Shown here in pieces: positions 60,413-64,000 of a stretch of 64,000 nucleotides of DNA. Numbering within the stretch: position 1 is the stretch's first letter; every line of letters starts with the position of its first letter. This DNA comes from Polyangia bacterium (GTDB lineage Bacteria > Myxococcota_A > Polyangia > Nannocystales > Nannocystaceae), in contig JAUHWG010000012.1 in the NCBI GenBank assembly GCA_030424595.1, forward strand, positions 207,723-271,722. Direction: 5' to 3'. A program made the position numbers and the translations under genes. A model generated the notes under the pieces. The model was not told where the DNA came from, ran no database searches, and saw only the letters and a list, made by a program, of their open reading frames with translations.

Positions 60413-61531
60413 ATGCCTCGTCGCTCGATCCCTCGCACGGCATCCGCCGCTTCGTACTCGCTCCTTCCCGGTCTCCTGATCGCGACGCTCCTCGCCGTCT
60501 CGGCGAGCGCCTGCGATGCCGGGTCGACGAAGCTCGAGCCCGCGGCGCCGTCGACCGCCGGCGCCGCGAGCCCGTCCCCGATCGTGAGCGAGGCCCCTCA
60601 TGAGACCGGCGAGCCCGCGGAAGCAGCCGACCCGGCGCAAGCTGCCCAAGCTGCCCAGAGCGCTGACAAGACGCCTGACAAGGGGCCCGAGGCGGAGCGA
60701 GCTCCCCTAGGCCCCCCAGACAGCGCGACCCTAGCCCGCTACCCCTGGCTCGGCGATGAGAACACCGCGAGCGCCTGCCCGGAGGTCGCGAACACGCTCG
60801 ACAGGCGCTTCGCTCCACCCCCTGGGTTTGTCCGCGACGACCTGCCAGACGAGGGTTTTGGCGGCTTCCTCCGCACCCTGCCCCTCGCCGACGAGGGGAC
60901 GCCCGTCAAGAGCTTCGCCGGAGAGACGATCCTGGGGCCCGACCACCGCAACCTCGCAGCGGTCGCGGCGATCGACATCGGCGGCCGCGACCTCCAACAA
61001 TGCGCCGACTCGATCGTCCGCCTCCACGCCGAGTGGCTCTTCTCGGCAGGCAAGCGCGATCACTCCTACCGCTCCGCCTCTGGGGTCACGCTCCCCTTCG
61101 CTCGCTATCTCAAGGGGGATCGGATCGTCCTCGTCGGCAAGCAGATCGAGTGGCAGAAGAAGAGCAGCCCACGAGCGCCGAGCCACAGCGCCCTGCGCTC
61201 CTACCTCGACGGCGTCTTCGCATGGGCCAACACCGGCTCGCTCGCGCGGCAGGCGAAGAAGATCCCCCGCGATGAGCTGCGCCCGGGCGACTTCTTCGTG
61301 CTCCCAGGGGGCCCCGGTCACGCCGTCTTGATCCTCGACGTCGCCCGGGCCGACGACGGCCGGATCGCGCTCTTGATCGGCCAGGGGTTTATGCCGGCGC
61401 AGAACTTCCACGTCCTCCGACCGGACGCCAGCGGCCCGTGGTTCATCGTCGACCCAGGCGAGGATCCCGGCGTCGACACCCCCTTCTGGCAGATCTTCCC
61501 CTGGTCGTCGCTGCGCCGCCTCGACGGCTAG
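60413..61531 (+). CDS. DUF4846 lipoprotein
   Basis: The 372-residue protein has a signal peptide with lipobox-like ASACD and an Ala/Pro/Glu linker. From about residue 95 it matches DUF4846: GGFLRTLPLADEGTPVKSF, AAIDIGGRDLQQCADSIVRL, ALRSYLDGVFAWANTGSLAR, LRPGDFFVLPGGPGHAVLIL and GQGFMPAQNFHVLRPD. The His in GGPGHAV and the Gln/Cys in DLQQCAD are family-typical. The biochemical role of the family is not known to me. The ATG at 60413 is chosen because it begins the signal peptide, after the tandem repeat. Confidence 0.87.
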   Translation: MPRRSIPRTASAASYSLLPGLLIATLLAVSASACDAGSTKLEPAAPSTAGAASPSPIVSEAPHETGEPAEAADPAQAAQAAQSADKTPDKGPEAERAPLGPPDSATLARYPWLGDENTASACPEVANTLDRRFAPPPGFVRDDLPDEGFGGFLRTLPLADEGTPVKSFAGETILGPDHRNLAAVAAIDIGGRDLQQCADSIVRLHAEWLFSAGKRDHSYRSASGVTLPFARYLKGDRIVLVGKQIEWQKKSSPRAPSHSALRSYLDGVFAWANTGSLARQAKKIPRDELRPGDFFVLPGGPGHAVLILDVARADDGRIALLIGQGFMPAQNFHVLRPDASGPWFIVDPGEDPGVDTPFWQIFPWSSLRRLDG

Positions 61532-61656
61532 GTCGCCGGTCCGACCGCCTCTCGCACGGACTCGCGCCCGCCGGCCGGGGCGTCGAGGGTCCGCAGCGAT
61601 CTGGATGGACGGGCTCCGGGCTCCGCCTCGCGAAGACGGAGGTTCAAGCAAAGAAC

Positions 61657-61678
61657 ACGCCCCGGGGGACCGGGGCGT
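61657..61678 (-). terminator. Strong hairpin terminator between convergent genes
   Basis: ACGCCCCGG at 61657-61665 pairs perfectly with CCGGGGCGT at 61670-61678 across a GGGA loop. On the minus strand it is followed by GTTCTTTGCTTG. It lies between the DUF4846 stop (61531) and the VWA gene stop (61705). Confidence 0.8.
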
Positions 61679-61704
61679 GGAGCTTCAATCGGCAGCGTCA
61701 GGCG

Positions 61705-63261
61705 CTAGTCCTGGGGCCAGGGCTCGGGCGGAGTCTGCGACGGCGGCGGCTCCTCGGCCCCCCGCTGCCGCAGGTTGTTGATGAAGAGGCCGATGTAATA
61801 CAGGTCGTCTTCGATGTCCGCGTCCGGGTTGTCCTCGAGCCACCCTTCGACCCCCTCCTGCAGCCCGATGAGCACGTTCAGCGCCCCCCGGTCATCCCCG
61901 GACTGCGATCGCGTCGCCGCCATCTGGAAGCCCATGTAGATGTTCAGCATCACAAACCCCTTCTCGACGCTCTTCGTCTCGAAGTGTGAGCCCTCGTCCG
62001 TCGGGCCCACCGGCGCGTCGACGCTGATCACCTGCTCGACCATCTCCTTCGAGATCGCGTCGCGGTAGTTCAAGGTCACGTCGCCGACGTAGTTGTCCGC
62101 GCCCGTCGCCCCCTTGCGGGCCAGCAGCTCGAGCATGATCGCCCCGCCGCCGCCGCGGCGTCCGCCCTGGTTGTCGTCGACGCTCTCGCGGTGCGCGAGC
62201 TGGAGGTTCGGGATCTCGATCGTCCCCTGCTCGCCTGTCGCCTCGAAGCGCTTGGTCCCGTAGATCCCGCGGAGGATGTACTCGCCGCCGATGTCCGCCT
62301 GGATCGTCACCTCCTCGGCGAGCGGCACCATGAACGACGTCACCTCCTCGACGAAGACCTCCTGCACCGCGCTCGGATCCTCGAGGAAGTAGAACGCCCC
62401 GGATCCGCCCTCGCTCAGGGTCCGCATCAGCTCGACGTCGAAGTCCGTGCCGACGCCGATGGTCGTCAGCCCGTACCCGAGCTCTCCGTAGGAGCCGGCC
62501 ATCTCGATGATCTTCGCGTCGCTCGTGATCCCCTCGGTCGCGACCCCGTCCGAGAGCAGGATCACCCGGTTCTGCCAGCCCTCCTGGGCGTGGGCCTCGA
62601 CCTGGTCGAAGGCGGTCCGCAGGCCGTCGTAGATGTTGGTCCCGCCGCCCGCCTCGAGCCCGCTGATCGCGCTCGCGAGCAAGGGGTCGTCGCCGGGTGT
62701 GTGCTCCGTCCGGATCTTCGCCGTCGACGAGAAGGTCACGAGGCTCACCCGATCCTGGGGGTCGAGGGAGTCGAGCATCCGCTCCAGCCCCTCGCGGACG
62801 TAGAAGATGCTCTCGCCCTCCATCGACCCGCTCGTGTCGATCGCCAGCGCCAGGTTCAGCGGCGGACGATCGAGCTCCGCCGGGTCGATCGGCGTGTTCA
62901 TCCCGACCAGCAGCGTCGTGCAATTCGAGCCGTTGATCATGTTGCCCATCTGGCCGAAGAGACCGTGGAGGCAGACCTTGTCGCCGTCGCAGTCCGCCGG
63001 CGGCAGCTCGATCTTGTGCTCGTTGAAGAAGCCGACGTCGTCGATGGTCTCCGGCGCCGGGATGTCCCCGTCCTCCAAGATCTTCTTGAACTGGCCGAAG
63101 TCCTGGGCGCCGCCCTGGCCTACGCCAGCGCTGTCGCCCCCGCTCCCGTAGGCGCCCTCGTCGTAGCCGCCTCCACAGCCGACGGCGAGGGTGAGGAGGG
63201 TCGGGAGCGCGAGGGCTCGCAGGCAACGTGGGGCGCGGGATAGTCTAAAAAAGGTCGACAT
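61705..63261 (-). CDS. VWA-domain lipoprotein
   Basis: The 518-residue lipoprotein (lipobox AVGC, Cys29) has a von Willebrand A domain with a complete MIDAS: DTSGS at 142-146 (LALAIDTSGSMEGE), GGGTNIYDGL supplying the Thr, and VILLSDGVATEG. A DUF3520-like region (YRGI-type beta segments, DVTLNYRDAISKEMVEQVI) follows, and the end is a helix bundle with a Pro-rich tail. It probably binds a partner through a metal ion at the cell surface. The ATG at 63261 begins the signal peptide. Its last 230 bp recur at 63768-64000. Confidence 0.9.
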   Translation of the reverse strand: MSTFFRLSRAPRCLRALALPTLLTLAVGCGGGYDEGAYGSGGDSAGVGQGGAQDFGQFKKILEDGDIPAPETIDDVGFFNEHKIELPPADCDGDKVCLHGLFGQMGNMINGSNCTTLLVGMNTPIDPAELDRPPLNLALAIDTSGSMEGESIFYVREGLERMLDSLDPQDRVSLVTFSSTAKIRTEHTPGDDPLLASAISGLEAGGGTNIYDGLRTAFDQVEAHAQEGWQNRVILLSDGVATEGITSDAKIIEMAGSYGELGYGLTTIGVGTDFDVELMRTLSEGGSGAFYFLEDPSAVQEVFVEEVTSFMVPLAEEVTIQADIGGEYILRGIYGTKRFEATGEQGTIEIPNLQLAHRESVDDNQGGRRGGGGAIMLELLARKGATGADNYVGDVTLNYRDAISKEMVEQVISVDAPVGPTDEGSHFETKSVEKGFVMLNIYMGFQMAATRSQSGDDRGALNVLIGLQEGVEGWLEDNPDADIEDDLYYIGLFINNLRQRGAEEPPPSQTPPEPWPQD

Positions 63262-63767
63262 GGCGGATCTCCAGGGGGAGCTGCGGCTCGGTGCCAACGC
63301 TCTCTCCGTAGAGGATAGTCGCCGCGCTCCGCGGACGGTTCATGGCGGCCCGCGATTTTCTTCGGCGCTCGGTGAGCTGGGTGTTCTCGCACCTCGATCG
63401 CGTCTACAGCGGGCTCAGGGGCTGGCGCAGCACCTCCGCGCAGCCGCCGAGATCGGGCTTTGGCCGCGACCCCAGGGGCGAGGCACGCCGCACCAGGGCG
63501 ATCACGGCCAGACACCCTCGGCAGGGCGGGCGATGCGCCATGTGCGCCCCTGACAGGCTCGGGCGAACCTCACCTCTCCCCGCACTCTCTCGTGCCTCTC
63601 CGAGGTCGCTCTCGGCGGATCGCAGCGGCACGTCGAGCGGAGAGACCCCCGCGCGAGGGCCGACGAGCGCACGCAATTCCCGACAGCTCCGGCGCTCACA
63701 CGAGAACGCAGGAGGGACGCCACAAGGCGCCCCTCCTGCACTCATGAATGAGTCGAGCTCCGGGCTG
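63262..63767. other. 506-bp gap between the two VWA gene copies
   Basis: This holds no convincing gene. Short plus-strand frames near 63,340 start well (Met-Ala-Ala-Arg-Asp-Phe) but decay within 40 codons. It should contain the promoter of the VWA gene starting at 63261 and the terminator of the copy ending at 63768; no strong hairpin was seen. Confidence 0.5.
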
Positions 63768-64000
63768 CTAGTCCTGGGGCCAGGGCTCGGGCGGAGTCTG
63801 CGACGGCGGCGGCTCCTCGGCCCCCCGCTGCCGCAGGTTGTTGATGAAGAGCCCGATGTAATACAGGTCGTCCTCGATGTCCGCGTCCGGGTTGTCCTCG
63901 AGCCACCCTTCGACCCCCTCCTGCAGCCCGATGAGCACGTTCAGCGCCCCCCGGTCATCCCCGGACTGCGATCGCGTCGCCGCCATCTGGAAGCCCATGT
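63768..64000 (-). CDS. Second VWA-domain lipoprotein, C-terminal end only (partial)
   Basis: This minus-strand frame runs off the right edge. Its 77 visible codons repeat the end of the VWA protein at 61705-63261, identical at the protein level over the visible part; I count two base differences in about 233 bp, both silent (near 63853 and 63871). The match starts at the stop codon, while the flanks before it differ. This indicates a tandem duplicate kept nearly identical by recent origin or gene conversion. The N-terminal part is outside the window. Confidence 0.88.
   Translation of the reverse strand, partial: MGFQMAATRSQSGDDRGALNVLIGLQEGVEGWLEDNPDADIEDDLYYIGLFINNLRQRGAEEPPPSQTPPEPWPQD

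Noticed and set aside
63341..63470. Plus-strand coding start Met-Ala-Ala-Arg-Asp-Phe between the VWA copies
   Set aside because: Protein-like for about 35 codons only, then Arg/Gly-rich noise; no ribosome-binding site or homology seen.

Overview
The window is high-GC DNA (about 70% by eye) packed with genes on both strands. It most resembles a predatory or social myxobacterium of the Nannocystaceae type (phylum Myxococcota). The evidence is a run of lipoproteins whose lipobox is followed by a Thr/Ser/Glu/Asp-rich linker, together with MopE-type and DUF4215-type Cys repeats, an IgGFc-binding-like surface protein, a Hanks kinase with a TPR tail, a PP2C phosphatase and a multihaem cytochrome joined to TPRs. 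This placement rests on family knowledge and was not tested by phylogeny. No rRNA, tRNA, CRISPR array or insertion sequence was recognised.

Layout. 1-2.7 kb: the 3' end of a moeA-like gene overlapping an RluA-type pseudouridine synthase, then a PP2C phosphatase and a GNAT acetyltransferase. 2.7-11 kb: core metabolism, with full-length glycine decarboxylase gcvP, murG and formate-tetrahydrofolate ligase fhs. gcvP and fhs both feed one-carbon units into the folate pool but are not in one operon. 11-22 kb: a sulfotransferase, a Pro-rich envelope protein, a CD39-like nucleotidase lipoprotein, an IgGFc-binding-like lipoprotein, a divergent GST/HxlR pair, a large hydrolase-like lipoprotein and a DUF1707/LiaF-like protein. 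22-29 kb: LysR and SRPBCC genes, a second GST, and a translationally coupled three-gene molybdenum hydroxylase operon. In that operon the Tat-exported protein fuses the [2Fe-2S] and Mo subunits, the FAD subunit carries PaoB-like extra cysteines, and a small Cys-rich protein comes last. 29-35 kb: a lipoprotein with a RanBP2-type zinc finger, a fusion of an isochorismatase-like domain with an AlkB-like dioxygenase, a membrane sulfatase-fold enzyme and a Cys-rich Sel1 lipoprotein. 35-43.7 kb: a PGAP1-like hydrolase, a second sulfotransferase, an APH-type kinase, an FG-GAP lipoprotein and a membrane protein/HxlR pair separated by two clear palindromic operators. 43.8-47 kb: an orphan gene of visibly lower GC, a RecA paralogue reduced to the core fold, and a second AlkB-like protein. 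47-64 kb: an archaemetzincin-like lipoprotein, a penicillin-acylase-family enzyme, a pentahaem cytochrome-TPR lipoprotein, a DacB-type D,D-carboxypeptidase, a beta-propeller lipoprotein, a Ser/Thr kinase with TPRs, a DUF4846 lipoprotein, and a VWA lipoprotein whose 3' end recurs almost unchanged at the right edge of the window.

Two features cut across the genes. First, many intergenic gaps carry short tandem repeats with units of 8-14, 26 or 27 bp. Second, a dispersed element of about 65 bp with a shared core occurs in three gaps, with a fourth fragment elsewhere. The most unusual gene contents are the isochorismatase-like/AlkB fusion (29.9-31.4 kb), the minimal RecA beside the low-GC orphan (43.8-45.8 kb), the bacterial CD39-like lipoprotein (13.7-14.9 kb) and the RanBP2-finger lipoprotein (29.1-29.8 kb). 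I cannot show that any of these form one system.
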